From: JBPBQZ01 sp050955105
GTDB taxonomy: Bacteria; Pseudomonadota; Gammaproteobacteria; Burkholderiales; Burkholderiaceae
Direction of reading: 5' to 3'
DNA length: 15,628 nucleotides
Assembly (NCBI GenBank): GCA_050955105.1
Contig: JBPBQZ010000025.1
Coordinates: forward strand, 1-15,628
Shown here: positions 15,594 to 15,628 of the stretch, piece by piece
Layout: every line of letters begins with the position of its first letter
Position numbering within the stretch: position 1 is the first letter of the stretch
The notes under the pieces: model-generated
Databases searched by the model: none
What the model was told of the DNA's origin: nothing
The model's input: only the letters and a program-made list of their open reading frames with translations
Made by a program: the position numbers and the translations under genes

Positions 15594-15597
15594 GGAG
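15594..15597 (+). promoter_or_regulatory. Ribosome binding site for the gene entering at 15606
   Basis: GGAG (within AAAGGAGAAA) is 8 bases from the ATG at 15606 and only 2 from an in-frame ATG at 15600, so it selects 15606. Confidence 0.6.
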
Positions 15598-15605
15598 AAA
15601 TGCAA

Positions 15606-15628
15606 ATGGTCAAGAAAATCGCCTTGCT
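15606..15628 (+). CDS. Start of an unidentified gene (cut by window edge)
   Basis: Only seven codons are visible (MVKKIAL), preceded by a good ribosome site. The basic start followed by hydrophobic residues would suit a signal peptide, but too little is present to name a function. It is divergent from the hypothetical gene at 15495, with about 110 bases between them for promoters; I see no clear promoter boxes there. Confidence 0.5.

Overview
This is a GC-rich, densely coded stretch that looks like a chromosome of a Burkholderiales betaproteobacterium (Burkholderia/Paraburkholderia-like). That placement is an inference from codon use, the style of the proteins and the gene set; there is no rRNA or other taxonomic marker here. 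I see no insertion sequences, phage genes, tRNAs or CRISPR arrays, and no gene-free gap longer than 300 bases.

Layout. (1) Positions 1-418 (minus): N-terminal part of a UvrD/Rep-type DNA helicase that runs off the left edge. (2) Positions 714-6535 (plus): a probable three-gene operon with 16-base gaps, made of a soluble hybrid histidine kinase, the end-joining protein Ku, and the multifunctional ligase LigD (PE-LIG-POL order). Ku and LigD together form a complete bacterial non-homologous end-joining (NHEJ) pair. (3) Positions 6739-12094 (plus): a tightly packed light-sensing cassette of heme oxygenase (makes the biliverdin chromophore), bacteriophytochrome histidine kinase, a single-domain Rcp1-type response regulator, and a REC-PAS-kinase-REC hybrid kinase. 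(4) Positions 12184-14727 (plus): a large AsmA-family envelope protein with an Ala/Ser-rich insertion. (5) Positions 14735-14766: a terminator shared with the convergent dodecin gene (14787-14996, minus), which encodes a small flavin-storage protein. (6) Positions 15082-15495 (minus): an unrecognised ORF. The start of another plus-strand gene lies at 15606.

How the genes may work together. Heme oxygenase and phytochrome make a self-sufficient red/far-red photoreceptor. Its signal probably passes to the small response regulator and/or the hybrid kinase. The window holds three histidine kinases and four receiver domains but no Hpt domain and no DNA-binding output domain, so the final target lies elsewhere. 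Placing a photosensory cassette directly after a kinase-Ku-LigD operon, with a repair-type helicase on the other side, suggests a possible link between light or stress sensing and double-strand break repair. That link is a hypothesis from gene order only. The families themselves are all well known. The less ordinary points are this arrangement, the 21-base tandem repeat encoding a basic linker in LigD, and the unidentified sensory region of the kinase upstream of ku.
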